Assembly (NCBI GenBank): GCA_029582165.1 | Contig: CM055876.1 | Span: 14,569,001-14,633,000 of the forward strand | Source: Portulaca oleracea | Taxonomy: Eukaryota > Streptophyta > Magnoliopsida > Caryophyllales > Portulacaceae | Length of the DNA: 64,000 nucleotides | Direction of reading: 5' to 3' | In this document: positions 46,940 to 57,259 of the stretch, piece after piece | How the letters are laid out: every line of letters starts with the position of its first letter | How positions within the stretch are numbered: position 1 is the first letter of the stretch | Position numbers and translations under genes: made by a program | The notes under the pieces: generated by a model | Told to the model about the DNA's origin: nothing | The model's input: only the letters and a program-made list of their open reading frames with translations | Databases searched by the model: none

Positions 46940-47994
46940 TGATGTATATTTGATGGCCATATACATCAAGGACATCAAGGAAGACATCCAATATGCATCA
47001 TAGGGGTTTAATACTCGGTTATATGGCAAAAGAGCATCATTCACTCAAGTATCCCTCTCGTTTGAATGGTTTCAACAAGGGCAGTTTGGTAATTTACTCT
47101 ATAACTCTAGATACATGCGTCTAATGAGGAAGTCATCCAAAGACAGATTGAAGAGCATTGAAAGAGCTTTCAATGGTCTTTGAATCTTGAAGTTTGGACA
47201 AGTATTGAAGGAGTTATAGTCTTTTCTTTCTAGAGTTGTATTTTAGAGTTTTTATGATGTAATAAATATGTAGGATGATGTAAGCCTCAAGGGGCCTAAT
47301 TTCTTGATTAGTACACGTCCATGGGGGCTAGGATTACTATAAATACCCCCCTTAGGCCTCTTGTAATCTCATTCATTCATTCATATATCAAATACAACAT
47401 GATGTTGTTTTCTCTCTAACTTTTGCTAGTCTTTCGTTTCTCTTGAGGGAGATTCGATCATATCATCTTCTTTCAGCCTAGGGTGGCGTCCTTGGTGGTG
47501 ATAGGAAGAGATTGAAGCATTCTTGAAGGTGGTGTGCCTGTATCCTCCAAGATTCTTCAAAAGCCAAACATATCATTCAAAGCCATTATCTTTCAAATCT
47601 ATCTTAGTGAGTTTCTTTTGATTCGTTTGATTCTATCTTGCTTTTCTATTGTTTCTAGCATCTAATCAAACGTTCAAAGTCTTAAATCACAAGATACATT
47701 CATTCATCCATTCGCTACATTCATCCATCCATTCGTTCCTTTCATTCATTCACACGTTCATTCATCAATTTCCATCCCATTTTCATCCATTCATACGTTC
47801 ATCATTAATCCTTCAAAACATTCAACCTTTGGTAATCATCTTTCATTGTTCTTTCTACGTTTTCCATCTCTTTTATTCCCTTTTAGTTGATCTTTAGAAC
47901 TTTGAGGAGCAAGATTCTTATCTTGGTTTTTAAAGATCATGATTTCTATGTGTAATGAGATCTCTTTGATCCCATTATACATCAACAACTTGCT
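46940..47994 (+). mobile_element. Solo LTR inserted in the Gypsy element (plus orientation)
   Basis: The unit begins TGATGTATA and ends TATACATCA, flanked by perfect ACAAC duplications at 46935-46939 and 47995-47999. It carries a TATA-like ACTATAAATACC near 47336 and CATTCATTCAT-type repeats at about 47370 and 47695-47790. It belongs to a different family from its host. Open frames in it are incidental. Confidence 0.88.
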
Positions 47995-47999
47995 TGCCG

Positions 48000-48161
48000 T
48001 TACTCAAAGCTCGCTCGACCCGTGTTTCACTCACAAGGTGGTTTCTCTTCTCACTTCCCGCCCTTGGTGTTTTTTTGTCGAGTTGGGTAGGGGAAAAGGG
48101 TTCAAGCATAATTCGCTTCTTGTTCATAAGAAAAGAGTATGTGTTCTTCGTTCCATCATGA
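48000..48161 (-). pseudogene. Gypsy protease-RT linker segment between two solo LTRs
   Basis: The minus strand reads HDGTKNTYSFLMNKKRIML and FSPTQLDKKTP, typical of the stretch after the protease. Joined through the 48167-49375 insertion it follows GRPWQYDRG on the other side. Confidence 0.8.
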
Positions 48162-48166
48162 ACCAC

Positions 48167-49375
48167 TGTTCGATTGAGTATTTTTGTGGTTTTAAGTAGG
48201 GTTGTCGGTCTCAGGGATGGGTGTCTGGATTGTTAGGTTCTATGGCTTGTTAATAGTTTAAGCAATAAATCAAGTAAAATAAGCTATTAAAACTATTCTA
48301 ATCATGCATCATATCTAAACTAATCATTAACCAAAAGCAATCAAAGCACATTCTAGAAAGCAATAAAGCATGAACAAGGCAATTAACACTAAAATCTATC
48401 AAATAACTTGAATATCAAAGCAAATGAGAATTAGAGACTATACCTTTGATGAACTAATCTTCACTTGAATCCTTAACTCGAACTTTCCCCCGAACAAACA
48501 AGAAAGTGTGATTTAGATTACTAAGGATCCTCAAATTCCCACTTGAGAGTGAAATTTGTGACCATTAATCCTCCTCCTCACTAAAAGTTGGATTTGGTAA
48601 TTTTGTGGCTAATCTAGAGCAATCAAAGCAAGAAAGACTAATGAAAGCATTAAAGAAGCAAGAGACAATGAATAAAACCTGAAAATGGATTGATTGAAAT
48701 TGATTACAAAGTAGCTTGAAGAACAAACTAAGGAAAACCTAGGAGAGAGAAAAGAGAATTCAACTTGAAAACATTAAAAGCTCCTTAACAACAACTTAGA
48801 ACTAGGTTAAAAGACTACTCCTCAAATAAAACGCAGCTGGGAGTTTATATAATAACCTAAAATTGTTACACAAAACGCATCGCTTTAGCCCTCAACTAAT
48901 CGCAGAAAAAATGGGTGACTCGCGAAGTCACCCATGACTTCAGTAGTCGAGCTCGGTCCTTTGGAGTTCTTCATTTTGGTGGATTTCTTGGTGTGGGAGG
49001 GTGACTCGACCGCCGAGGGTCGACTCAGGCGAATCGACCTTCCGTCCTCTCTGCATTTAGTCAATTTTTCCGAATTTTGTTGGCGACTTCCAGAGGCTCG
49101 ACTCGGCCGCAGAGGTCGACTCGAGTCGCCTTCTGGTCCCACTCTTCCTTAGCTGATTTGAGGTTGGTAGTCCCCACTTCTTCAAAGCTCTCAATTGGCT
49201 GCTTCCACTTCTTCTCTTCTTGATGCATTTTTCTCCATATTAGGCTCCTTATTAGCTTAATCTCCCAAATTCCTATAAAACTAGAAAATTCTTATAACTA
49301 ACATATTATAAAGGGTCAAAACATGCAAAAACTTCCTAATAAAGAGAAGTATTCGGCTCAAAATGAGACCGAACA
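48167..49375 (-). mobile_element. Solo LTR inserted in the Gypsy element (minus orientation)
   Basis: Flanked by perfect ACCAC duplications at 48162-48166 and 49376-49380. Ends are TGTTCGATTG and GACCGAACA. It is the same family as the solo LTR at 22338-23739 but reversed: both share the CCCCCGAACAAACAAGAAA block and the GTGGTTTTA end region. Confidence 0.9.
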
Positions 49376-49380
49376 ACCAC

Positions 49381-49778
49381 CCCTCGATCATATTGCCATG
49401 GGCGACCCAATAAAAGGTGACAAGCATCCATTGGTACCACGTCACATAAAACAACATCACGGTAAGTACCAATCGAAAATGAAATATTAGCTTGTTGGGT
49501 TACTTTATCTCACCGGAGTCATTCAACCATTTGAGAGCATAAGGACGAGGATGGGCAATTACCGGAAGGTGGAGCTTCTCAATCATGGTGGTGGAGGCTA
49601 CGTTAGTGCAACTCCCGCTATCAACAATCATGCTACACACCCGATCTTGAACCGTGCATCGGGTTTGGAAGATCAACTCCCGTTGGGTTCTCTCTTGAGG
49701 CACCTCTTCAAGGTGAAGGGTCCGCCTCACGACTAAGAGATTTCCCGTATCCGGGCCGAAATTTACTTCCTCTTCCAC
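49381..49778 (-). pseudogene. Gypsy aspartic protease region
   Basis: The minus-strand frame includes RTLHLEEVPQERTQRELIF, the catalytic SMIVDSGSCTNVAS (D-S-G) and KLHLPVIAHPRPYALKWLND. It continues after a frame change through SFSIGTYRDVVLCDVVPMDA to GRPWQYDRG at the solo LTR. It would cleave the Gag-Pol polyprotein. Confidence 0.85.
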
Positions 49779-49826
49779 ATCTTCAACCCAAATTTCTTCC
49801 TCTTATTGCACCACATCCACTTTTTC

Positions 49827-50700
49827 TTACATAACCACTTCGATTTCCTCAATTTCTTGCATGGTTATAACCCTCTTGGTAGGGCAATCCGATTGAAAGT
49901 GGCCATAGCCATGGCACTTGAAGCATTTCCTCCCTTCGAGCCTCTTGGAGGGCTCTTTTGGAGCTGCTGGTGTTGGTAGGGGAGGCCTAGGGAATCTTGG
50001 AGGTAGAGGAGGGTTCTTGACCATGGATGAGTTGCCTTTGGCATAAGATCCATCCTTCTCAAAGGGTTTGACCACGCCCCTCTTCTTCTTCCCCCTCTCC
50101 TCAATGAGGGTAGGAAGCTTGTAGAGATCGTTGATGGAGGCATATTCCTATAGTTTTACCTTCGATGCGATTTTGTAAACAAGGTTGTTGAGAAACCTCG
50201 CCATCATTTGCTCCGATGTTTCATTCACATCACAACGCATCATACAACAACAACAACAACCTCCCATGTGACACGTTTGAGCGCGGTATGGGGGACCCTT
50301 GCTTGAGGGAAAACAACTTGTAGTATAGAACTTGCTTGTAGTTGGTGGGTACAAACCTCTTCATCAAGTACTTCTTGAGTTTTGGCCACGTTTGGATTTT
50401 TTATTTTTGCTCCTTTACCCTTTGTTTCTTCAAGTTCTCTAGCCAAAGGGAGGCATACTTAGTAAGTTGAAGTGTAGCCACCTTGTATTGCTTCCTCTCA
50501 TCATATTCCTTAAGTTCAAATATTTTCTCCATAGCATGCACCTAATCAAGGAACTTATCGGGATCGGAACTACCATCAAAGGTAGGAGAATCTACCCGGA
50601 GGTTGCCCAAATCGTCTCGGGGCCTACGAATACGGGGACCCTCATGATAGGAAGCATCATCCGATTCCTCACTCAACTCTTCCTCTTACTGGCAAGAGTG
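49827..50700 (-). pseudogene. Gypsy gag (retrotransposon gag domain and zinc knuckle)
   Basis: From high to low coordinates: a gag core (FDGSSDPDKFLD near 50575, then YKVATLQLTKYASLWLENLK), then ETSEQMMARFLNNLVYKIAS, then a proline-rich linker and a CCHC knuckle CFKCHGYGHFQSDCP at about 49880-49925. Gag packages the element RNA. Frameshifts and at least two stops (near 50150 and 50540) disable it. Confidence 0.85.
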
Positions 50701-51030
50701 AAAGCAAAACTAGCAACAAATCAAAGCATAAACAATTCCAACACTTCCATAAGCTTTACCACACATAGCCAAGCATTAAAACCCAACAAATCAACCTTCA
50801 ACTTTCTTAAGTATTCATGGCCACCCAAAAATCTCACCAAAAACCTAAAATTCATCTCACCCAAATGATTCTCAATCACAACCACACTTCAAACAACAAG
50901 ATATGACTACAATAAATCAATTTCAACTCTAAAGAACCAAAGTTGAACACTAAAACACACCCAACATAACAACACAAATGGGTGTGAAGATGGTTTCCAA
51001 ATCAAGCACAACAAGTGAGTTCTACACCTA
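50701..51030. other. Gypsy leader, non-coding
   Basis: Untranslated region between primer site and gag; nothing else recognised. Confidence 0.6.
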
Positions 51031-51042
51031 GCTCTAATACCA
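51031..51042 (-). other. Gypsy primer binding site
   Basis: TGGTATTAGAGC on the minus strand, two bases inside the 5' LTR. It differs from the usual tRNA-iMet complement TGGTATCAGAGC at one position. Confidence 0.8.
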
Positions 51043-51044
51043 AA

Positions 51045-52179
51045 TGATCCATGAAGGATTGGGAACTCAATAAATGTAAGAAAAATCAACCCAAAGCACT
51101 ACAAACACCAACATCATCTATGGCCACAAGTAGAACTCACAACACCTTCCAAACCCTAACAATGGAGAATGGAGTAGATCTAGATCTCAAATACACCAAA
51201 TCAACAAAAGCTTGACAAGATATGGACAATCTATAAAGAATACTCACCAAGATTGAACTTAGAGTTCAAAAGATGCATAAAGGCTTGGCCACCAACACCC
51301 ATTGAAACCCTCACCAAGCTTGAAGAAGATAGTCCACACCACAAGCTCTAAAGGGGGCACTCCAACCCACCACCAAGAACATTCAAGGATAAAGAGAGAG
51401 AGACTTGAGAGGAAAAGGTTTGCAAATACCCAAAGTTTTTCATTCAAAGTTGTCTAACTTTTTTCCAAGAAGCCAATACAATATATGGGGGAAGGGGGGA
51501 AAGAGAACAGCCGAAAAAAGTGAAAAAAAAGGTTCGGCAGGGTTAGACGCCGGTAGCATCTCTGGAGGCGCTGCCAGCGCTTAGCCCAGAAAGTTTGGCT
51601 GAGGCGACAGCATGAGACGCTGCCAGCGTCATCCAGGCGCTGCTAGCGCTTGTAGAGGCATGCCGACTTCTGTTGACTTCTAACGTCCATAACTTCTTCA
51701 TTTTAATTCTGATTTAGGCATATAATATATCGATGGAAAGCTCTCGATGAGTGCTATAAGCTCACCAAATTTCATAGTCATCGGAGTTATATAGAAGGAG
51801 TTATAATAAAAATAGTGAAGATATATCATTTCTTGTTGTCCAATTTTGCCCAAAAACATGATATTCTTCAACTTGTTCCCTCATGACTTCTTCTTAACCT
51901 TCTTCCATGCTCAATACTGAGCCCTTTAGCTGAAAATGGACCTGAGCTCAAGCCGGGGATTATTGGTGCCGATGTCGACCCGACCCGAGGTCTTCAGGTG
52001 GGCTCAGGGATGGCTCGAGACACCACGGAGGTTTGGGAATGACCCTCATTGAACACCTAGAAGAACTTGAGTTGAGGATGATGTGGAGATCGGTCGTCCA
52101 TGATTTCACCCAATGCTCTTCCAGCGGGGCTGGGAAACTCACCTCAAGGTTCAGGAGAACTCGGGAGGGGACCGGATCA
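51045..52179 (-). repeat. 5' LTR of the Gypsy element
   Basis: A 1,135-bp LTR with ends TGATCC and GGATCA. The first 395 bp match 44609-45003. Around 51545-51660 GC-rich blocks of the type 'gcgctgccagcgct' recur. On the minus strand it would drive transcription toward the kaurene synthase. Confidence 0.9.
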
Positions 52180-52184
52180 CATAG

Positions 52185-52314
52185 CAAGTCGAGTTGAATT
52201 CCAGCATTGGCTTTTCCTTACAGGAAGAGGGTTTTTTCTCATAGGAAACTGATCCGTAAACTCCACCTTCAACTTGTACATAGCACCAGTTCAAACCGAC
52301 AACCAGAGGAGTAT
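52185..52314. other. Host DNA resuming after the Gypsy element
   Basis: Continuation of the kaurene synthase 3' flank, displaced 7.6 kb by the insertion. No feature seen. Confidence 0.5.
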
Positions 52315-52842
52315 TTAGGGTCCGTTTGGACCTAGAAAATTGGGTGGAAAAAAAATCTCGTGGAAAAAAATCAAGAGGAAAATTTTTAATTTTTTTGGGT
52401 AAAGTAAATTTCTTTCTATTGTTTGGTTCAAGTAAAATTTTGAAGGGAAAAAATTGATTTTCTATTCAACTTTCTTTTCATTGTTTGGTTTGAGGAAAAA
52501 TGTATGGAAAAATAAAATTTGCATGGAAACTTGTAAATGTCAAGCTTCATTTTCTAGATCATGTAATGCGATCTGGGGGGGGGGGGGAGTTAGAGAGAGA
52601 GAGAGGGAGAGGGAGAGAGAGAGAAGAGAGTTAGAGACTTTTAGATCCAAAATTTTTCGCTCAACTTTCCTTTCGTTTTTGAAAGGAAAATTTTTTGTTT
52701 TTTATTTTCCCAAATTTTCCATATAGTTTATCAACTATTTTTTTTCCATTCATTTTTTTTTTCAATCCAAACAAAGGAAAAATTCTCATTTTCCAAATTA
52801 ATTTTTTTTCCACTATGTTTTCCTAGGTTCAAATAGAAACAA
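52315..52842. mobile_element. Probable MITE with diverged inverted ends
   Basis: GTCCGTTTGGACCTAGAAAA at the left pairs imperfectly with the complement of TTTTCCTAGGTTCAAATAGA at the right. Inner 'gtggaaaaaaa' and 'ttttttttccac' blocks also pair. A G run and GA microsatellite lie at about 52576-52628. No TSD was identified. Confidence 0.55.
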
Positions 52843-53182
52843 AAGATAATTGGATTATTGACCATGAAGGACGGCCCACTAAGCCTTTTGACACTTTGGT
52901 ATGCTGAGGACTTGGGTGTCCTAATTTTCATTAAAATGTGGGGCATGGTAAGCTGACTCATCTCCCTTCATCTCCCTCCTCATTCTCTCTCTACCAAAAC
53001 AAGGGAAGGCAGGGAAAGCAGAGGGCGGCTGGCGGTCAACGAGCGGCGAGGGCGGCAGTGGGTGGGTGGTCTTGGCGATGGTCGGGGACAACCGTCGGCA
53101 GCCATAGGCGGCCCGTTTCGGCCTTGTTCCGGCGCGAAAAATTATACTGTTTTCTACTAAAAAAAATTAAAAAAAAAGAACG

Positions 53183-53490
53183 GATCAGGAAACTCAACCA
53201 ATGAATACAATAAGCCAAAATCAAGCTCAATCGAAGCAACATCAAAAATCTTAAAGAAAACGAATCAGGAAACGCACTCAATGAACACAATCTACCAAAA
53301 TTAAGCTCAATCGAAGCAACCTCAAAAAAATTAAAAAAAGAATCAGGAAACGCAGTCAATGAATACAATCAGCCAAAATTAAGCTGAATCGAAGCAACAT
53401 CAAAATTTTTCGAAAAAGAAAAATCAGGGAACACAGTCAATGAACACAACCGGCCAAAATCAAGCTCAATCGAAGCAACATCAAACTCCA
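53183..53490. repeat. Four tandem copies of a ~79-bp unit inside the Pack-MULE
   Basis: Each copy has 'atcaggaaac.ca.tcaatga' followed by 'aagct.aatcgaagcaac'. Starts are near 53186, 53265, 53343 and 53424. They adjoin the captured gene fragment on its downstream (minus-strand) side, where intron 1 would lie, and may be amplified intron DNA. Confidence 0.8.
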
Positions 53491-53568
53491 AAAAAATTAA
53501 AAAAAACCACACAAAATCAAATCGAAGATCAAGACGAAAACAATCATAGATAGATAGAGAAGATTATG

Positions 53569-53743
53569 TAGATCCTTCATTATAGATATCAATCGAGACC
53601 AAAACATGTTCCTTGCCGGATTTGAGGCGTTTGAGAGTGGCCTTCTTGTGCGCGACGATGAATGGAGCATTGGAGGAAGAAGCGACGACGAGAGAGAGGA
53701 AGAGGAGAGAGAAAGAGAGGAGGCAGAAAAATCAGTTCGCCAT
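53569..53743 (-). pseudogene. Captured 5' fragment of a TRAP-beta (SSR2) gene
   Basis: The minus strand from ATG at 53743 gives a signal-peptide-like hydrophobic stretch (FFCLLSFSLLFLSLVVASS). It is followed by NAPFIVAHKKATLKRLKSG and VSIDIYNEGST, which match the N-terminus of the translocon-associated protein beta subunit, an ER membrane component of the Sec61 translocon complex. The fourth codon is TGA, and the frame ends soon after GST with no further exon, so it cannot make the protein. DNA upstream (53744-53810) looks like the parent 5' UTR. Identification rests on my memory of the family. Confidence 0.72.
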
Positions 53744-54150
53744 TGACGAAAGCAAGCTCGCAAGCAAATAGTGAAGAAGTGATGTGTGTAGGTGGAGGTG
53801 TGTGAGTGGTTTTGTTTGGGTTTGGTAAAATTTTTTAAGGCAGGGGTTGGCCGGAACAGGACCGAAACGGACTGCTTATGGCTGCTGACGGTTGTCCCCG
53901 ACAGTCGCCAAGACCACCCACCCAGCCGCCCTCGCCACTCGTTGACCGCCAGCCGCCCTCTCCCTTCCTCGCCTTCCCCTGTTTTGGTAGAGAGAGAATG
54001 AGGAGGGAGATGAAGGGAGATGGGGAGATGAGTCAGCTTACCAGGCCCCACATTTTAATGAAAATTAGGACTCCCAATTAAGTCTTGAGCAAACCAAAGT
54101 GTCAAAAGGCTTAGTGGGCCGTCCTTCATGGTCATTAACCTAAGATAATC

Positions 54151-54342
54151 ACCCACTAATTCAAAATTTTATCAATTGGAAGTAGAAAGCTAGAAAACAG
54201 GAATCATACTAGTTAGTAACAAATTACTAAAATTAGGCAAACTGATTTTTGAAGCAACTAATCAACATTAACTTGGTCAAGTAATTGGGTTTTAGTTTCA
54301 ATGCAACACGTGACAGTATATAGCCACTCGCTTCAATTTAGC
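54151..54342. other. Spacer, nothing recognised
   Basis: A 'gacagtatatagccact.gcttca' block here recurs at about 54640, on the other side of the MITE, so this flank carries a partial direct repeat. Confidence 0.5.
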
Positions 54343-54345
54343 TAA

Positions 54346-54602
54346 GGCCCCATTCTTTTATACTATTGGTTGCGGTGTGGTAATGGAGTGGTGCGGTGGA
54401 ATTTGAAAAAGTATGGTGAGTTGTGGTGAGTTGTGGTAGGTTAAGAGAGATAATGTGAAAGTAGAAAAGAAAAGTGAGGAAAGAGAAATGAAAAGATATA
54501 TTACTAATAATTGTGATGTGGCGTGGTATAGTGAAATGTAGTGAAAAATTAAAGAGTGTTGTGGGATCACACCACAATCGCAACCTACCGCATAAATTAA
54601 AA
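54346..54602. mobile_element. Diverged PIF/Harbinger-type MITE
   Basis: GGCCCCATTCTTTTATA after TAA, with interior GTTGCGGTGTGGTAATGG, matches the MITE at 10164-10446. The right end (CGCAACCTACCGCATAAATT) is present but its terminus has decayed. Confidence 0.75.
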
Positions 54603-55263
54603 GAAACTTGCCATTATGCTACTTATTTTCAACACTTGACAGTATATAGCCACTGGCTTCATTTTTTCCAAGCTTATCTTTTCTCTTCCACTCCAATAAT
54701 TGAGTTTTAGTTTCAATGTAGTAACATGTTATGTATATGAATCAATTTCGTATTGTGGCGCTATCAATAAACGCACTACACTCACGTGTATAATATTACA
54801 TGACGGGTAGTACCGTCCACCATTTGTGACAATTATATTGCTGAGGGACAGGGCTGCCTTTCGTGTTGTAATTTTCAAAAAATTGTATACTCGCCCACTA
54901 TTTTTATTCTTGTTCATTTCCTATTGTTATTCTGACATGTGTTCACGAAGGACATTGTTCTTAGGCTTTTCTAACACCTTGATTTGTTAGTTCTGAGAGA
55001 TTAATGTAAGAGTAAAATACGTGCTCTACGCGGCCTCAAGACAACAGCATAAGTGCCAATTGATGCTATTACTTTCCATATCTGTCTGGTCCCTGCATGT
55101 GTTGGCCGCCTCATCTATGACAAGATTATTTATGTACCAAAATAATGTTCATCAAGGAAGTGGAATATAATGTATGTAAGAATACGACTTAAATGAGTGC
55201 ACATATAATATTTGTGAGATATTTCTAGGACATGTTTTCACCAAAAAAAAAGTGGCTCAAGAT
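54603..55263. other. Spacer, no gene seen
   Basis: No coding sequence or terminal repeat pair recognised. Confidence 0.5.
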
Positions 55264-55389
55264 AACTACAAGAATGACTCACTTGCACCATCAAAGTGAC
55301 TACGGGAAGCAAGTTTTGGTGGACAGATTTTACATCAATGTTTATAATCCATAGATCCAAAGTATGTTTGTCATGAAAATAATTCTTTA

Positions 55390-55930
55390 GTGGCCAATTA
55401 AGAAAATGGTCCCTTGTTAACCATGGAATAAAAGTTAATCGTGGCTAGTTTGTGAATTTGACCATGACAAAAACATTTTGTGGCCAATAGTCGTGGCTAG
55501 TTTCTGAATTGACCATTATAAAAATATATTGTGGCCAATAGTTATGACTAGTTTGTGAATTTGGCTATGATAAAAATATCTTGTGGCCAATAGTCATGGC
55601 TAGTTTGAAAATTTGACCATGATAAAAATATATTGTTGCCAATACTCATGGCCAGTTTGAAAATTTGGTCATGATAAAAATATATCATGGCTAGTTTGTG
55701 AATTTGGTCATGATAAAAAATTTTGTGGTCAATAGTCATGGCTAGTTTGAAAATTTGGCCATTAAAAAAAAATATTGTGACCAATAGTCATGGCTAGTTT
55801 GAAAATTTGGTCATGATAAAAATATACCGTGGCTAGTTTGTGAATTTGGCCATGAAAAAAATATTTGGTGGCCAATTGTTTATATTTGCCACTGAAAAAT
55901 CATTTTGGTGGCTCGAAGGTTCAACTTCAT
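55390..55930. repeat. About ten diverged tandem copies of a ~50-bp unit
   Basis: Units carry 'catggctagtttg.aaatttgg.catgataaaaatat'. They lie in the left subterminal part of the CACTA-like element. Copies vary, so this is not a CRISPR-type array. Confidence 0.85.
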
Positions 55931-56116
55931 ATGCTCCTACAAAATATATTCGGTGGCCAAACTTGTTGAGTATTATTAATGATTAGTAATGACAGGGAAT
56001 ACTGGATATTTTTATTAGATGAAATAAACTTTTTTCTTACTAGTGATTTACAATGATGCTAATAAGTCACTAGAAAAGTTGTGGCTAGAGATTCTGCATA
56101 CTATGAACAGTATTGG

Positions 56117-56393
56117 TGTAACACCCCGTGGGCTTAAAAGGATTGAAGTGACTACTTATATCACCAAGATGCACCTTCTTTCATGGTAGCTCATCCGTTA
56201 GAAACTCCTCAGTTAAGCGTGCTTGGGTGGGAGTAGCCTTAGGATGGGTGACCTCCTGGGAAGTTTTCCCAAGTAGTGTATGAGCGAGGATAAAGCACGC
56301 TCGAAAGACTCGTTATGATTCGTGGGACCAGCCAGCAATCCTTGAAGCAGTTATCGGTAATGTTCCGCGGCCCGGAGGGGCCGGGGCGTTACA
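56117..56393 (+). mobile_element. Cassandra-type solo LTR (5S rRNA-bearing TRIM)
   Basis: A 277-bp unit from TGTAACACCCCG to GGGGCGTTACA is flanked by ATTGG and ATTAG (4 of 5 bases equal). It contains a 5S rRNA-like segment: internal promoter A-box region AGTTAAGCGTGCTTGGGT (56211-56228) and C box AGGATGGGTGACCTCCTGGG (56241-56260). Cassandra terminal-repeat retrotransposons carry exactly such 5S sequences in their LTRs. No second LTR is present, so this is a recombined solo copy inside the CACTA-like element. Confidence 0.9.
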
Positions 56394-56834
56394 ATTAGTT
56401 ACACACATAGTCATATATAGGCGATTATTAGCAGAAATAATATTTTTTTTAATAAATAATATTTTTTTTTATAAAATCTAGCCACGGATGATGGCGTGGC
56501 TAATATAATTTAGTGGTCACTATGTTACTTGTGGCTAATATACTTATTAGCCACGACTCAAGTTGGAGAATACTTAGCCACTAAATGTTTTGTGGCAAGT
56601 ACTATGATAGCTCGCCATGCCATGGATATTTCTGTGGCCATTTTATTAGCCACGAGGCCATTCGCCACGGCAGGCCACGCACAAGATTTCCATGGCCAAT
56701 TGCATTCGCCACGGGATATTTTTACTTTAGCCACGAATAATTCTATGGCGCAAGTGAGTATTTCTTGTAGTTTATGTTTTGTTAAAATTATTTTTAGATT
56801 CTTATGTTGCTGGAATGTATTTGTAAGTACTTAG

Positions 56835-57259
56835 GTTATAGGGATAACTATTTAAATGAACTTTTTCGATGCAAAAACATGATTTTCGTTAACTTTTAGT
56901 GAAATCCGGTTACGTTAACCATGCTAACTAGCCCCTTCAATAAGGTTTAAAATTATGAGTTACAACGAAATCTTCAACTCCATCACTGCCTCTATCTCCC
57001 TTTCTATGAAGCTTTTCAGGAGAAAAGAAAGAGGTGAAGAATGATGGAGTTTTTGAAGGTAGCTAGGAGAAAGACAAAGGGACAAGTAGGGATGGAGTTG
57101 GAGATTTAGCTGTAAGTCATAATTTTAAACCTAGTTAAAGGGGTTAGTTAGTCATTTTCCATCAATTTTAACCTAAGGATGATTAACATAACCGACAAAA
57201 GTTATCGGAAATCATGTTTTTGCACCGGAAAAGTTCATTTAAATAATTATCCTTATAAC
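56835..57259. mobile_element. MITE with ~50-bp or longer inverted arms
   Basis: GTTATAGGGATAACTATTTA at the left pairs with the complement of TAAATAATTATCCTTATAAC at the right. The arms continue through AAAAACATGATTT and GGTTTAAAATTATGA. No coding sequence and no clear TSD were seen. Confidence 0.75.

Larger units (their letters stand above)
44609..52179 (-). mobile_element. Gypsy (Ty3-type) LTR retrotransposon, defective, with two solo LTRs nested inside
   Basis: The element is flanked by perfect CATAG duplications at 44604-44608 and 52180-52184. Its ends are TGATCC and GGATCA. On the minus strand: 5' LTR 51045-52179, primer site, gag, protease, RT-RNase H, integrase and a 3' LTR reduced to 44609-45003. 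Solo LTRs at 46940-47994 and 48167-49375 interrupt it. The N-terminal half of RT is deleted and the integrase is fused directly to LTR sequence, so it cannot move by itself. Without the two inserts it would be about 5.3 kb. Confidence 0.92.
52852..54141. mobile_element. Non-autonomous Mutator-like element with long inverted repeats (Pack-MULE)
   Basis: Inverted repeats of roughly 285 bp run from GACCATGAAGGACGGCCC at the left to its complement at the right, with about 9-bp flanks AAGATAATT (52843-52851) and AAGATAATC (54142-54150), one mismatch. Long TIRs with 9-bp duplications are typical of Mutator-like elements. No transposase is present. The unique middle contains a tandem repeat block and a fragment of a TRAP-beta gene, which makes it a gene-carrying Pack-MULE. 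Confidence 0.85.
55264..56772. mobile_element. CACTA-like non-autonomous element with subterminal repeats
   Basis: The left end AACTACAAGAATGACTCACTTGC pairs with the complement of GCAAGTGAGTATTTCTTGTAGTT at the right; CACTACAAGAA is a common plant CACTA terminus. Repeated GTGGCCAAT blocks fill the left side, and TAGCCACG blocks, their approximate complement, fill the right, as in CACTA subterminal regions. Flanking triplets (GAT and TAT) match only partly. There is no transposase gene. Confidence 0.65.

Noticed and set aside
53497..54051. 184-residue proline/serine-rich minus-strand protein
   Set aside because: It runs through a MULE inverted repeat and reads the captured TRAP-beta fragment in the wrong frame.
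55390..55930. Regularly spaced repeats resembling a CRISPR array
   Set aside because: Repeats are diverged and contiguous without unique spacers, in a plant genome, and belong to a CACTA subterminal region.
56155..56290. Functional 5S rRNA gene
   Set aside because: Only the internal promoter half is well conserved. The segment is bounded by LTR ends and a near-TSD, so it is a Cassandra LTR.
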